From contig CM076995.1 of assembly GCA_039090855.1 (NCBI GenBank), positions 119,486,270 through 119,550,269 on the forward strand: 64,000 nucleotides of DNA, in the 5' to 3' direction. The stretch is from Macrothele yani (lineage: Eukaryota > Arthropoda > Arachnida > Araneae > Macrothelidae). The notes beneath the pieces were generated by a model. That model saw nothing but the letters and a program-made list of their open reading frames with translations. It was not told the origin of the DNA and ran no database searches. The translations under genes were made by a program, and so were the position numbers. Position 1 is the stretch's first letter. Each line of letters starts with the position of its first letter. Positions 21,575 through 33,660 of the stretch are shown here, one piece after another.

Positions 21575-21654
21575 TTAGCAAATAAATCCAAGCGCCCAGA
21601 TTTAACAGGGGTTTGAGTTGGTCCCAAGTTTCTCATTATAAGTGGGTTCTACTG
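21575..21654 (-). mobile_element. Terminal segment of a Tigger/pogo-like element
   Basis: On the minus strand it begins CAGTAGAACCCACTTATAAT, followed by GAGAAACTTGGGACC, a typical pogo/Tigger end. The adjacent TA on the outside belongs to the next Tc1 element, which abuts it. The opposite end was not located, so this is a fragment. A similar end, CAGTAGAACCTTGGTTACAC, is near 44328. Confidence 0.55.
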
Positions 21655-21660
21655 ATTATA

Positions 21661-22760
21661 CACTCAATGGACAAAACATTACAGTAACCTACCTAATAGC
21701 ATGTTGGTCCTCCTCTAGCACGAATAACAGTGTGTACACGCCAAGGCATTAACTCCACCAGATGCCGGAGGTAATGTTACCCATTCCTGTTGTAGCATTA
21801 TCCACAACTCAACTCTGCCCGAGACGTCGGTCCAAGATCCATGGATTTGATGTTCCGCTGCATGGCATCCCACAGAGGTTCCATAAGGTTTAAATCCTGG
21901 GGCCACTGGACATTTCCAAACTCAGATGAGTGTTTCTCAAGCCATGCCCGGGTGGTTGCGGCCCGGTATGCATTGTCCTTTTGAAACAGATCATCAGTCA
22001 CGAGATGCATGTAAGTTATCAGCTAGCACACAGCGGTTAAGGAGCTCTCCAGACATACTACGGGACCTAATGTGTCCCATGAGAAGGCTCCCCAAACTAT
22101 CACAGAGTGACACCTGATTTGAACAGAGCCGACCTGGCACAAAGACACCCCACTCGTGTCCTCCTGTCATCCCAGTACATCTGAAAATGGGATTCATGTG
22201 ACCACATGACACAGTGACACAGAGGCCTAGTTTTGATGTTCCCGGCACCAGGCAAGGAGTAATGTCCGACGGTGAGCAATCAACGGTGGCACACGAGTGG
22301 GGCGTCAGCTCTTGTATTTCAGGTTATGCAGCGTGTGCCACACTGTTCACTCGCTGACACTGCTTGGGCCTCTGATATTTAACCCAGATGTGATTTGCAC
22401 CGCTGTTGCCAAGCGATTGGTCTGTAGGTGCCTGGATAGTCTACGTCGACCCCAGTCATCAATGGCGTGTGGTCGGCCACTGCTTGGTCTCTGGGTGCTG
22501 GTACGTCTGTCGATGGTATTCTCATGGTAAACCCTTCATACTAGGGTTCTTACCATTTGGGCAATAGAATGACCCATCTGTCTTGTACCGACAATGCATC
22601 CATGATTAAAGCTGCTCAGATCACCGCGTTTACCCATGTTCGTTGATGGCGATATACTTTTGGGAAGCTTTGCTGTCCGCCTATTTACCGTTTGCATTTG
22701 GTTTGGACCTGTTCCACTTTTTGTGGGGATGCCCATACCATATGACACAGAGAGCAAGAT
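21661..22760 (-). pseudogene. Tc1-like transposase relic with one recognised end
   Basis: The left end, CACTCAATGGACAAAACATT, follows a TA at 21659-21660. On the minus strand, NMGKRGDLSSFNHGCIVGTR near 22640-22580 is the N-terminal helix-turn-helix. FQKDNAYRAATTRAWLEKHS with LNLMEPLWDAM near 21980-21840 is the catalytic part around the second Asp and the Glu. The usual LNPIE is LNLME here and the triad spacing is shortened. The middle is frameshifted. The right terminal repeat was not found. Inactive. Confidence 0.8.
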
Positions 22761-22854
22761 TTCCTAAAAAAACTGGCATGGATACAGATCAGTGTGAAAC
22801 GATTCGCTAGGAAATCAGGCCCCTTCCCCGATTTAATGACTGTATTAATCTAAG

Positions 22855-23010
22855 GGTGTAATACTTGCACATCACCTTTCCTTAATTTTGGGCCACTGAT
22901 TCCAGGGGAGAGGCAGAACCAGTGTTGTGGGACAAACTCACCATTACTCAGTACTTCAAACCAGCTTAACTGGGACAATTTGCCAAAAGCCAGCACCTCT
23001 GATTACTTAG
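22855..23010 (-). repeat. Old tRNA-SINE family 1 copy, minus
   Basis: GGCCACTGATTCCAGGGGAG, AACCAGTGTTGTGGGACAAA and GCCAGCACCTCTGATTAC align with the minus-strand copy at 7742-7960 in the same order but with many substitutions. No tail or duplication remains. Confidence 0.55.
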
Positions 23011-23069
23011 GCATTAAGCTGGCATGTGTAAATAAAGCCCACTCTGCCAGGTCACTACAGTATTAAATT

Positions 23070-23215
23070 GTCAGAGGTGCAGGCTTCTGACTGTCTGAGA
23101 TGGGCTCAGGCTAGAACCATGGATGAGGCATGGGCAATATGTCTGCTCCTCCCTCAAATCCGAATGAATCTTCTTTCCCTTCCCCAAAAACCAAGGATAG
23201 GTATAGCCTTAGATG
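23070..23215 (+). repeat. Old tRNA-SINE family 1 copy, plus
   Basis: It is faintly alignable to the family in the plus orientation (GGCTTCTGAC, GATGAGGCATGGGCAATATG, CTTCCCCAAAAACCA). With the previous entry it forms a head-to-head pair separated by about 60 bp. Confidence 0.4.
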
Positions 23216-26200
23216 TCAGTATTAAAACCCCAAAACAAACTAAAACAAAACACTGTCAGAAGAATACAAACATTAATTAATACCCATCAAAAGTGTGCAA
23301 CCTACTTCAATATGAACTCTTGGAATAACGTGGCGATGGCAGATCGACATACTATCCACCACCTAGTATGTACATGTAGGATAAAGAACTACGAACAGAA
23401 ATTATGCATTATATGAAAAGAAATAGTCATACATCATCATGATAGGTGTTAATAAAGACAGAAACAAAAAACTTTAAATAAATGTAGTACACACAAAGTA
23501 CTTCAATTCAACAAATATATTTTACAACAAAATCAACTTAAAGATGAATGATTTAAATATACATATATGTAGTCACAGGAAGTTCAACAAACATCACAAT
23601 ATTATAAGTGGGTCACTTACATCACGATTGAAGTTTTACATCTGAATATAGAAATTGACAAAATATTTCAAGTAATAACATGCATCAATGATTAACATTT
23701 AAACACCATTTTCTAACATTTCTAGAATTTAGTTGTTGCTGCACACAGATTAGATTACTCCTTTTCCAAAAAAAAAAAAAAAAAAAAAAGTACGGAAGGA
23801 AGAAAAACATTTCTCTCAACATGCAATAGACACATTCTTCTCTTAACTAAAAACCAATGCATTCACTGGTGACCATACATCCCAGTGCACCCTTCTGAAG
23901 AATCATAATAAAAAAGTTTTCCAAATTAATTATATGGCCAGGCTAATCTTTTTACAAAATAACAAAAAAGAAGTAAAAAGTAAAATACCTGAAGCGAATT
24001 TTATTTACAATTTAAAAAAATCACCACATGTCACTTGGAATTCATTCATACGGTGAGATAAATTACTGCTTTAACATATGAACATAATGAATTGTTGAAA
24101 TGAGGCTAATTTTACTACATTGTTAAAGTTCACCTTCACTGTGTTGTTTTACAAAAATAAATAACTTACAGCAAATTTCATTTCTATTGCATCCTGGTTA
24201 TTTAAAAAAACAATTGTTACTTAGAATTTAATCAAATACATTTCAGAAAGTCATAAATATTATTTAAAAAAAGAAAGAGGGCAGAGCTTGAATGACAATG
24301 AATCCATTAGGCAGAAATTGCTGATAACAATGGAATTTGCAAATTTTTGTGTGAAACAGGGTTGAAGAGAAGTTTAAAATGCATTTTTTCAGTGGTGTGA
24401 GTGAGGTGCATGTGCATTAAAACATTAACACTTGCTTCTCACTAATGTGTGAGTCCAATGAGGGAGGGTCTAACTGCCACTAATTCAGAGAGCTACCCAC
24501 TATTATGGATTTTACATAATTCTTCTGGATTTTCAGCTGACTTTACAGCATTATTGATAATACTGGAAAATTTTTATGGAAATCATTTACTAGCTGATCC
24601 CCAGTGCAGTTTGTGAAATTTTAAGTTTTTGCTTCTGATCGACTTCTTTTCCCACCAGACTGCCCAAGGGATTAGAAACTCAGTCTTTATTCCTCCCAGA
24701 GCTTGAGTGTCTTTTGGTGCATGTAAACTATTATTTTTCCTTGTTTGGCAAGTGTGTCATCATTTAACACCCCACATTCAAAATTACAGGTGTTAACATT
24801 TAAGCCAGTTACAATGACAGAATAAGGTGCCATTTTCAAGTAGCACAGACTTTCCTCTGGACACTGCAAGCACTGGACGGCTGTTCCATCATTTTGCATA
24901 CTTTCCTTCGTGGACTTTGTGTCGATTAGCCAATGCCAGTTGCTTGGTGTCAGTTAGAGATGGGTCGGAAATTATGTCACAGTTACTGAAAAATCACTGT
25001 CACCATTATGCCCAGTGACTAAAGGTAAGAGTTCCAAAATAACTATTAAGGTGTCACAGCAGTGTAATGATCAGGGCAATGCTCAGGGATTAAATGGTCC
25101 AAAATCATAGTTACCATATCACATTTTCAGCCTTGATGGCTTCACCATATCCTTAGATAAATCTCCCCTCTGCAGAGAAGTTTTACCCTTAGGGCTGTTG
25201 ACCACTCAGGATGAGCTGAGCGAGATCATTATCACCCTAATTCTGGCAGGGCAAATGGTGGAGATGTAGGGACTGCTTTGTGTTATATCCAACACAAACA
25301 GGGAAGGATTTTGTCACTGTTACAAGTAAGATGGTGACTTGCCATTTTGACATCTTTATAGATAAATGGTGGTCTTGTCACAGTTTAAAATCACCATTAC
25401 TTCTATTGAACTGTCACCATTGTCATTGTGAGAATAAAACCACTGCTAAGCCCACCTCTAGCATCAGCTATTTTGGCAGAAGTCATTCGCAGTGATCTTC
25501 TAGAAGTTAAATGCATCCAATTTTGGGGGAAAAACAACAACAATTATTTCCCTCACTCTAGGCGATTTTATTTATTTATTGCATTAGTGACTCTGGGATA
25601 TTAAATTTGTAGCCATTGCAAGGGTTTTACTTTGTGCTGACATTTCCTATATCAGGTTGATACAATGCTGTTGTCTTGTACAGGCCAGAATGGTTGCTCC
25701 TTCCATCTCTCTTTTAAAATTATTCTCTCTCCTCATCATAAATTTAAATGAAGCAATATCAGGCGTATGTCACGTTGCAACACAATTTTTCTTAATTGTA
25801 GCATACCAATGCCATAGCATCTGACAGGATTTGCCACAGAGAGTGAGACATGTTGCCAATTGGTACCGTAACAGCTGACATTAGACTCAAGGAGGAAGCA
25901 TTGCATGGTTTTGCAGAAGTGTCACAATATCCCAATACTGGAAATGAGTTCAATTTCTAGTGACTACAAAGCCGGGGGAGGGGGATTACTGTTTAAATCT
26001 GAGGAGCAAAACTGCTTCTTACTTTTCAAACTGAGAAGAAACTAAGTGGAGCAGATTGCACAACTTTACCCCTTCACTTTTTAGTACTCATAATCCTATT
26101 ACCTTCTCTATTATTGTACAATCTCTCTCAACAATTACAACCTACAATTTCTTCAGTTAATATTATAAGTCAAAATTTTTTATTTCAATACACTTCTTAT

Positions 26201-26328
26201 TCAAGCAGAAAAGGAATGCAAAAAATGCTAATGCTTTATCAGTTTGTCTACTCTCACTATTTGATGTTTAAATCAGTTTTGAACATGATGTACCTTTTGC
26301 ATCTATTTTGTCAAGGTTGAGATATTTG
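23216..26328. other. Mostly unassigned AT-rich DNA, possibly intronic
   Basis: No mobile element recognised. An A run lies at 23769-23789. The minus-strand frame at 24687-24899 ends in a stop after HQKTLKLWEE and could be a terminal exon, but no family was recognised and nothing confirms it. Confidence 0.35.
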
Positions 26329-26524
26329 CTACCAGCCCAGAGCAAAGTAACAGTCATGGTCTCTTATATACAGTTGGAGTCTTTTACTGTATGGTATCAT
26401 ATTAATACCCTGTGTCTTATTTTTGAAGAATACATCAGTTGCTCTCTCTGGTTCAAAGTCACAAAATTGAGGTCCTTCTAACATTATTTGCAGATGTGTT
26501 AGTGCTCCAGAATTCATTCTATTT
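26329..26524 (-). CDS. Tentative terminal exon, unrecognised
   Basis: A candidate exon on the minus strand. A polypyrimidine-like CTGATTTCAG acceptor lies just before 26524, and an open frame (NRMNSGALTHLQIM, then FEPERATDVFFKNKT) runs to a stop near 26329. It has no domain that I recognise. It is kept because its composition is less AT-biased than neighbouring frames and because a possible exon with splice sites lies about 220 bp upstream. The exon phases of the two do not match directly, so another exon would be needed between them, or one call is wrong. Confidence 0.25.
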
Positions 26525-26746
26525 CTGAAATCAGTTTTATAGCTTGAAAAGATCTCAACTTTGCATTTACCTATGATATATGGTTTAAACTTGAAAATTC
26601 AGTAAAGCACTTTTCTTTCATGCATTTCTACAGCTGTTGCCTGGCAGGTATTGAAGTTACTACTCCATTAATGTACATGATGTAACCAAATTGTCTTAAA
26701 ACCATTCCAATAAATTTTTCCACATTATTAATTGCCAACAACTCAC

Positions 26747-26873
26747 AAACTGTCCAGTTAAAACTGTGATTCTATCATCAAAGGTTGCACAAGCAATTTT
26801 GCCTGTAGGCCATATTTTAGATTCTAACAATTTAGCAACATTAAAAACAGGATTTTTATGTAAGTCCCAAAGC
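26747..26873 (-). CDS. Tentative internal exon, WD-repeat-like
   Basis: On the minus strand, TTTACCTTAG (acceptor) precedes a 127-base open stretch that ends in CAGTTT followed by GTGAGT, a consensus donor. The exon encodes 42 codons, beginning LWDLHKNPVFNV and ending ACATFDDRITVLTGQF. LWDL and the alternating hydrophobic pattern recall a WD40 blade, but this is a short match and the gene is not identified. Neighbouring sequence lacks mobile-element homology, which agrees with an intron-rich host gene. What else it could be: a chance frame with fortuitous splice signals. Confidence 0.35.
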
Positions 26874-26879
26874 CTAAGG

Positions 26880-27889
26880 TAAACACATTCATACAAGTGA
26901 CATAAAAAGGAGTCAATTTTTATAGAATGTATCTACTGACATACTAAATTGAAGCTGAATGCTGTGAAATTCTGAAAATGCTAAACTGCAGTCACTTGAT
27001 TCATAAGCTGCCTATGTCTTGCAAAATTTTAGAAAGGTTAACTAACAGAAAACTTTCTTCTTTACTATTTCTACTTTCTTTCTATGGCACTGAAAACACA
27101 AAATACATCAAAATCACCGGACTGAAGAGACAGAGATGATTTTCATGAAGGAAATAAAATATTATGAAGTAGCGATAACTAACAGACAAACTTTATAGAC
27201 TAAATTTTTCTTAAAATACATGTAATTTTAGCCTTTTTTTCCTTTCACTGAAGCATCTGCAACCATATTTTCTAACCGATGGATGATAACAGAATAGTTT
27301 CAAATTAGTCTGTTGAAGGCATGCTGCATATGTGAAATCCATCTGCATTCTTCCAAATCCATCTATGTTCCCTCCAGGCTGGTACATCTGGGACATTTTC
27401 ATCAAGTACTACAAAAAGCTCACGAAAGTCTCAAATTTGTCTTGAACTCTTAAAGATTCATAGTATTTAAAAATGCCTTCAATTAATTTCAGTATTATAT
27501 GGAAATACATGGACAGTATAAAATCTTTTAAAGCCTACTCTAAACGATGGCTTAAACAATGTACAGCAACTAATCAAAGACACTTTTTCTTTGAAAGAGC
27601 TGCAACTTTTTTTTTTGACCCCATATTTACATAACTCTATCAACTAAAAGACTAACGTTTTTTGATAGCGTCAATTCCACAATCAGAAAGAGACTTAACA
27701 ATTTTACACAAATTTGTATCAGCACTTTTCAGATGCTTTTATATCAATAAATTGAATTCGATATTGCCTATTCCATTAATGTATGTGATGTAAATAATAT
27801 CTTCTGAGACACAGGTACCTGTACAACTGTCAATGAATACAGTACAGTAGTTAGCCTTCTCATGTCAGTGCACAAATCACTTTCAAAAG
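26880..27889. other. Unassigned AT-rich sequence
   Basis: No domain recognised. The minus frame at 27211-27405 has no support. Confidence 0.4.
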
Positions 27890-28313
27890 CTTTCAATGTA
27901 GAACTGCTATATTAAAAGCAGCGATGATACTGTTTGTCACGTATATTTTGTTTAAGTATGCAGGGTGGAGCAGTTAGGTCCATATAACGATATGAAAATA
28001 CAAAACGAACATTAACATTAGAAAATTTTTTACTTACTCATAATAATTTTGGCATTTTTGGTCACTGTTGCAAATCATCTGCTCGATAGAATGGACATTT
28101 GCTTATCTCGATGAGATCCAAGATCTGCCTGAATGGAAGATTCACGGATTAAAAATACTATTTCAAGTTAAAATTCTATACCTTTGTACAGGTGTTTGCA
28201 AGGAATTATTAAAAAACGTGAAAGTTAAAAACCCAAATGAATAAAAGAACACAAAGGAATAAAAGATGGACCAAAACTCAATTCACCACCGCAACACACT
28301 TCCAAACATCATA
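27890..28313 (-). repeat. Left inverted arm of the Penelope-like element
   Basis: It aligns over about 420 bp with the reverse complement of 29843-30278 with scattered substitutions. Read on the minus strand, it follows the hammerhead-like motif at 28534-28561 after about 200 bp of extra sequence that the right arm lacks. Confidence 0.85.
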
Positions 28314-28533
28314 TTAGATATTTCAGTTAGATAATGCTTACCTTTGCATTTCTATCTTGCTTGACTTAACATTTCCTGCACGTGGTCCGGTTGTCGCTGA
28401 TGTTATCGTTCCAATCGTCCGTTTCAGGTATAGCTGTTCTTGGCGCTATTCTCATTTAATGCAGGTTTGCTTCACTAAACTTCAATTAGGTTCCGTTAAT
28501 ACCAACTTTTACCGTTTTTCTTTGCTCGAAATG

Positions 28534-28561
28534 TTTCGCCCAAAACTTTGGGCATCTTCAG
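28534..28561 (-). ncRNA. Hammerhead ribozyme-like core, left copy
   Basis: On the minus strand CTGAAGA is followed by a GCCCAAA/TTTGGGC stem and GAAAC. The stem sequence differs from the right copy while pairing is kept, which argues for a conserved structure. The seventh core position is A instead of the usual U, and the outer helices are not obvious. Confidence 0.45.
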
Positions 28562-28682
28562 GAGCATGGTGATTTTGCACCTTTGCTTGTGGGTGCCTTC
28601 TCGCTTACTGGGGTTTGCTAATCCCCGTTGCCATTCTTCGTTCGTCTCGGATACGCTGTTTGATCGTTTCTACCCTGTCGCA

Positions 28683-28830
28683 ATTAAGGACTAAATAATG
28701 AAGATTTTTGTTAACCTCTTCTTCAAGCATTGTCTTTATGGTTGGGTAAGTATTACTGAAGGTTTGTTATGAACATAACTAGTTTGTCCCTAGAAAAAAA
28801 AATCTTCATTATTTAGACCTTAATTTATTC
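28683..28830. repeat. Short inverted repeat at the centre of the Penelope-like element
   Basis: TTAAGGACTAAATAATGAAG at 28684 and CTTCATTATTTAGACCTTAA at about 28803 are inverted copies about 100 bp apart. They probably mark the point where two oppositely oriented element fragments meet. Confidence 0.65.
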
Positions 28831-29740
28831 AGAAGGCATGATTCCATAGATTACGCTGTTTATCGAAAACCATGTTTCGTGCCTGCATTAATGCCATTGG
28901 ATTCCACACACCCATGGAGATGTAAGACAGCTGCATTCCAATATTACATTAACAGACCTATAACGCATTCCTCTACGACAGAGTTTGAACTTACAGAAAT
29001 ACAGTGGATTGAAAATATAGCTGAACATTTTGGATACAATAAACATTTCATTAATTCAATATATAACAATCTTAAGAATAATCAAAACCAGACGAAACAA
29101 AATAATATATATAAATCTTACATCTCTTTGCCATACTTACCACCATTAAGTAACATAAAAGAAAGAATGTGTTTCGAATGAAATGAATCTTGCAGAAACC
29201 ATCATTGATAATAGCTCATTACTAACTTCTGGTAATAACAAAAAATCCATCCTAGAACGAGCAGGAGTATATGCCATTCCAACCAAGACAGACAACAAGA
29301 TTCCATTTATATCGGAAGTACAAAAAAACGTATGATTACAAGATTAAAAGAACATATTCAAGATTGGCAAAAGGAAAGACCAAGAACAGCTCTGATACAA
29401 CACTGCATAGAAAATCAATCGAAGCCCAACTGGGAGAATATTAGACATTTGACATCACACAAGACTCATAGACAGATCATAACATCGGAAGCGGTGGTCA
29501 TTGAGAAATTTGGAAATAAATGCTGCAACACTAGTTCACCAATTGAATTACCTCATGCCTGGCGATATCTGATCGAACAGGAAAACAATCGATTACAAAA
29601 GGCTAATAAACACAGGTTCAAAAATCACAGGAGCAGAATGGCAAAAGTAGACAGAGAAGAACACAATGCCATAGATGCAGCCACTAACAACTTGCGCAGT
29701 GATACGCAGTTGTCCATGGTCTGCGACGATGAAGGTTGAA
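28825..29740 (+). pseudogene. Penelope-like protein fragment: RT C-terminus and GIY-YIG nuclease
   Basis: The first frame (from AVYRKPCFVPALMPLDSTHP to about 29181) matches the part of Penelope reverse transcriptases just after the catalytic palm, including a FGYNKHFINSIYNNLK segment. After a stop and frame change come RAGVYAIPTKTDNKIPF (remnant of the GIY motif, near 29260), VMITRLKEHIQDWQ and TALIQHCIENQSKPNWE. These align with the GIY-YIG endonuclease of the family, including its Arg-His helix. KCCN and PHAWR follow near the end. The second half of the motif (normally YIG) is altered to FIS. Non-functional. Confidence 0.75.
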
Positions 29741-29823
29741 GGCAGAGCGATACAAGACATTACATCAGTCTTTCGAGGAGCGTCGATGAGGACTTGGTGC
29801 CCACGTGCACCTTAATGTTTCCA

Positions 29824-29851
29824 CTGAGGAAGGCAAAATTCTTGCCGAAAC
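29824..29851 (+). ncRNA. Hammerhead ribozyme-like core, right copy
   Basis: CTGAGGA at 29824-29830 is followed by a GGCAA/TTGCC stem with a short loop and then GAAAC at 29847-29851. This is the CUGANGA - helix II - GAAA arrangement of the hammerhead core. Penelope-like elements are known to carry minimal hammerheads. The helix I/III pairing and the cleavage triplet are not clear here, so activity is uncertain. Confidence 0.45.
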
Positions 29852-30278
29852 ATGTTTGGAAGTGTGTTGCAGTGGTGAATTGAGTTTGGGTCCATCTTTT
29901 ATTCCTTTGTGTTCTTTTATTCATTTGGGTTTTTAACTTTCACATTTTTTAATCATCATTCCTTGCAAACACCTATACAAAGGTATAGATTTTTAACTCA
30001 AAATAGTATTTTTAATCTGTGAATCTTCCGTTCAGGCAGATCTTGGATCTCATCGAGATAAGCAAATGTCCGTTCTATCGAGCAGATGATTTGCAACAGT
30101 GACAAAAAATGCTGAAATTATTAGGAGTAAGTAAACATTTTTTTTACCATTAATGTTCGTTTTGTAATTTCATATCGTTATATGGACCTAACTGCTCCAC
30201 CCTGCATACTTAAACAAAATATACGTGATGAACAGTATTATCGCTGCTTTTAATATAGCAATTCTACATTGAAGTCTT
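29843..30278 (+). repeat. Right inverted arm of the Penelope-like element
   Basis: It begins around ATGTTTGGAAGTGTGTTGCA immediately downstream of the GAAA of a hammerhead-like core and ends near TCTACATTGAAG. Confidence 0.85.
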
Positions 30279-33180
30279 TGGCCATGTAATATCGCACCAT
30301 ACGTTTTTGCGTATGTAAATATAAGAATTCTTTCAAAAGCATTTGAAATGCAGTCTGTAAACTCTGCACATATCATTGGATAATGGTACATTTGTCCCAC
30401 ACCAACACCATATAATTTCTTCAAGTTCAATTATCTTAGGGAATTTTGAAAATGGTATTTCCCTCTTTTTTCAATCACATATGATATGTTAAAGAGTATT
30501 CCGATTCGAGCCTGGGTTACACCTGAAGCACAAGCCATTGACTTTTCAATACTTGCATTTTTTGTTTTTGTTTTTTTAAATATACTTAGCAATTTAACTT
30601 TATTTTTTATTTCAAAAACACTCACACAATGGATTTCTGATTCAGTGTGCTTTACAATATCATTTAGTTTAATTATACAGCTCACAACTCTGACCACAAT
30701 AGAAGCATTATAATATCAAAATGTCTTTATACTCTCCACATTCTCACAAAACAACTACCAATAGACAGACTGAACAAAGAATTTATCTGCAAGAGTTCTA
30801 CACTGCAACTATAAATATTTGGGGTCCAATTTGTGAATCCACTTCTTTATTGTTGTGATTTTAATTCTAGTAGCCATAATTACACTATGCTAAAATTACT
30901 AACAAATTATGTGGATTTTCTACAATGGTGACAAAACTAGTATGCTAATGAATCTTCCACAACAGTGACAAAAAGTGTGCTCACATGCAGAAACACATCA
31001 ACCGTAAGCAATGGTGCATATCATCATAGAATGCAGCTCAACAGTAGTGGTTTTAGTGGTTTATGCTATCAAATCATATGTTTTCCCATAACAGAAACAG
31101 TTTTAGGCCATTTATCCTTCTATGATGTCATGGGAGAAGCTGTGGCACAGTACCTGCGTTGCTAATGACAACAAAGATAGCATAATGATGAAACTTCAGC
31201 TTCGCTTCTCAGTATTCCTGGCACCAATACAAATTGTTAGTACTTTATTGACACTATAAAAGTGCAGGTCATTAATTTCTTTTTTAAATCACAGTTTTGT
31301 GAATCAATATCTTATTTGAATTAACATTTTCTATTTTCACATGGCAGTTTGCAATGCGATACTAGTTATTCTTTCCACTCGATAAAATCAACTTCTCAGA
31401 GCAATACATGCAAAAGACTAAAATATAGCCCAAAGCAATAAAATTATTTGGCAAATTTCCTCAGAATTGGGTGGTTCCACAACTCTTAAAAGAGATAAAC
31501 AGATTCAGAAACAGGCAAGTTCAGCCTGTTTATTTTTATACAGTATCAATGTTATTTTGTTTGATGTCATTAATTTGTAATTCATTCTTCTAATTCATTT
31601 TTGTCTAATAAATGACTGAAATGAAATTTATGAGAAACAGGATTAATTTAATTGTTACTTGGCATATCAAAAAAATCTATGGTGGGGAGTGACAACAATT
31701 AAGGGAACAAAGTTTGTTTGGGTGAAGGGCTCTGCAGATGTGTAATTGATTTAAATACTAAATTTGTGAGTAAGAATATTCCCCAGAAAAGCTATTGGTT
31801 GCATGCGATAATGAATATCAAATTTAGTATTTAAATATTAAATTTGTAAGTAAGAATATGACCCAGAAAAGCCATCAGTTGCATGTGATAAATTTCATGG
31901 TTACAAGAGTGAACCCAATACGTCAAGTCCATTACGCCAAGGGAAAGAGGCAGGGAAAAGTACAACAAAATAATTGGCATTCCATAATCAATAACTTATT
32001 TTAAACTTCATAATTAGTATATACATACATACCCCTAAGCTGTTCTCTGAAATTCACAGGTTAGCTCCTCAAAGAAAGTTCATCTTCCAGATTAATGTTT
32101 AAAACTGATGGAACTAGATTTTACTTGCTGATGCATTAAATGTCTCCATTTATGACAATCTCAGTACACAGCTTGTGCTTCACTGACATCCATCACACAT
32201 CTCACACAAGACCCTTTTGTACTTCATATTCATTATCCCTTTCTCATGCAAACATTCCTGACTCTGGTCTTCCCATGATTTCTTGGCCTTCCTCTACCTT
32301 TTTTCCTGCAACTTGAGCTGAATAAATTCTCTTACTAAGTACCCAATTAAACTTAAAATATGACTATCAAACTACCTAAACCACATAAAAATGTTTTTGT
32401 AAAATTGTGTTCTCTCTGTTCATGTCAATCATCTAATTCTTTCCACATGTCATTAAGTTTCTATGATTTTCTATTGGAAAACTGCATACTGTCAGAAACG
32501 TGATCTAACAACAAGAACGTATATACAACTTCCCCAGCAAGCAGTAACCAATTTTTCCTTCCACTGTGAAATGAAGCAGTTATTCAAGATGTAAAGCACA
32601 ATTTTTCCATGCTATAACCTCAACATTCATGAAATTATTTTTAAAATAAGTAAATATCTAGCATGTATAAACCCTTTTTCCACTCTGCCTTCACAATATG
32701 AAATCTATTTTGACCAAAAAAGTATGTTGCATCATTACAATATTTAAATTTGAAGATCTCAACAACAGTGACTTGGATGCATTCACTGGTTATATACAAA
32801 GTGATGATAGCAACAATAAAAATCCAAAAAAACTTCAGAGCTCCAATAAAAAAATTTTATGCTAGGAAAGTAGTTAAATTGAAATGCAATAAAACCCATA
32901 CTGTACTTCTTCCTCACAAAAAGTAAACACACATTAAAATTACTACACAAAACATAAAAATAAACAGGGATCCAAAATTAACGTGACAAATACATGTTCG
33001 AGAATATGTCCAAAATGAAGCAACCAAATGAAAAGACTTCTCAGAGACGTGTGCAAGGGGAAACACTATATTGGTGTATGCAAGCAACACTGTGCCAGCT
33101 TCTATGCAAATATATAAATGACAATTGCACATCATTGAGCTGGCAGGCCTATGACTTTGATACACATTCTGAGAAGGTGT
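30279..33180. other. Unassigned AT-rich DNA
   Basis: No mobile-element or gene homology seen. A diverged 80-bp tandem duplication lies at about 31756-31905. The overlapping opposing frames at 30431-30713 are probably chance. Confidence 0.45.
31756..31905 (+). repeat. 80-bp tandem duplication
   Basis: AATTTGTGAGTAAGAATATT near 31761 and AATTTGTAAGTAAGAATATG near 31841 head two copies that continue with CCAGAAAAGC and GTTGCATG in order. Confidence 0.75.
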
Positions 33181-33660
33181 GGCATTGAAGCTTGAGTTGG
33201 ACTGTTTGTGGAAGAATGGCTCTGCATCATCACTTAAAAGTCTCTTTACAGTGGACAGCAAACAGCAGATTGGATGCAGGGCAACTGCAAGCTGAGGTAG
33301 CAAAATGGCTAAATGTGTCGAGACAAGTGGTCTCCAATCTCTGCAGACAGTTCCAGGAAACCACAATAACCAGAAAGCCAGGACATGGACACCCACGAGT
33401 CACAGGTCAAGATGACTGGTATTTGTCTCTAACAGCTTGCTGCCATAGGGAGTCAACAGCCAGGCAACTCTCCCAGAAGCTCTTGTCTGCTATGGGAACC
33501 ATGATATGGAGGCAAACAGTTTACAGAAGACCACGAGAGAGGTCTGTATGCAAGAAGACCAATGGTGCATATCTCACTTGCTGCATTGCACAGCAGGGTC
33601 TGTCTGAATTGGGCTTGAAGATATCAACCCTGGACCACTGATCAATGGAATGGGCCTGTG
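33180..33660 (+). pseudogene. Tc1-like transposase, N-terminal half
   Basis: The frame contains SRLDAGQLQAEVAKWLNVSR, then VVSNLCRQFQETTITRKPGH, STARQLSQKLLSA and RQTVYRRPRERSV. This is the tandem helix-turn-helix half of a Tc1 transposase of the type often found in spiders and insects. After about 33600 the frame shifts, and only WTTDQWN is still recognisable before homology fades at about 33670. The C-terminal half of the same type of protein appears at 37385-37760 on the same strand, so the gene was probably split by the intervening hAT. Confidence 0.8.

Larger units (their letters stand above)
27890..30278 (+). mobile_element. Penelope-like element with inverted terminal arms
   Basis: Arms at 27890-28313 and 29843-30278 are inverted copies. 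The right arm ends GCTCCACCCTGCATACTTAA, then ATATACGTG and TATCGCTGCTTTTAATATAG, and the complements begin the left arm in reverse. Between them is a plus-strand fragment of a Penelope-type protein (C-terminal reverse transcriptase region followed by a GIY-YIG nuclease). On each side a hammerhead-like core lies just inside the arm. Penelope elements often carry such pseudo-LTRs, which may be inverted. The catalytic reverse transcriptase motifs are missing, so this is a 5'-truncated and rearranged copy. Confidence 0.75.

Noticed and set aside
28357..28572. 71-codon plus frame
   Set aside because: Antisense of the left Penelope-like fragment and its hammerhead-like motif.
32914..33396. 160-codon minus-strand frame
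   Set aside because: Antisense to the Tc1 helix-turn-helix region; hydrophobic composition is a by-product.
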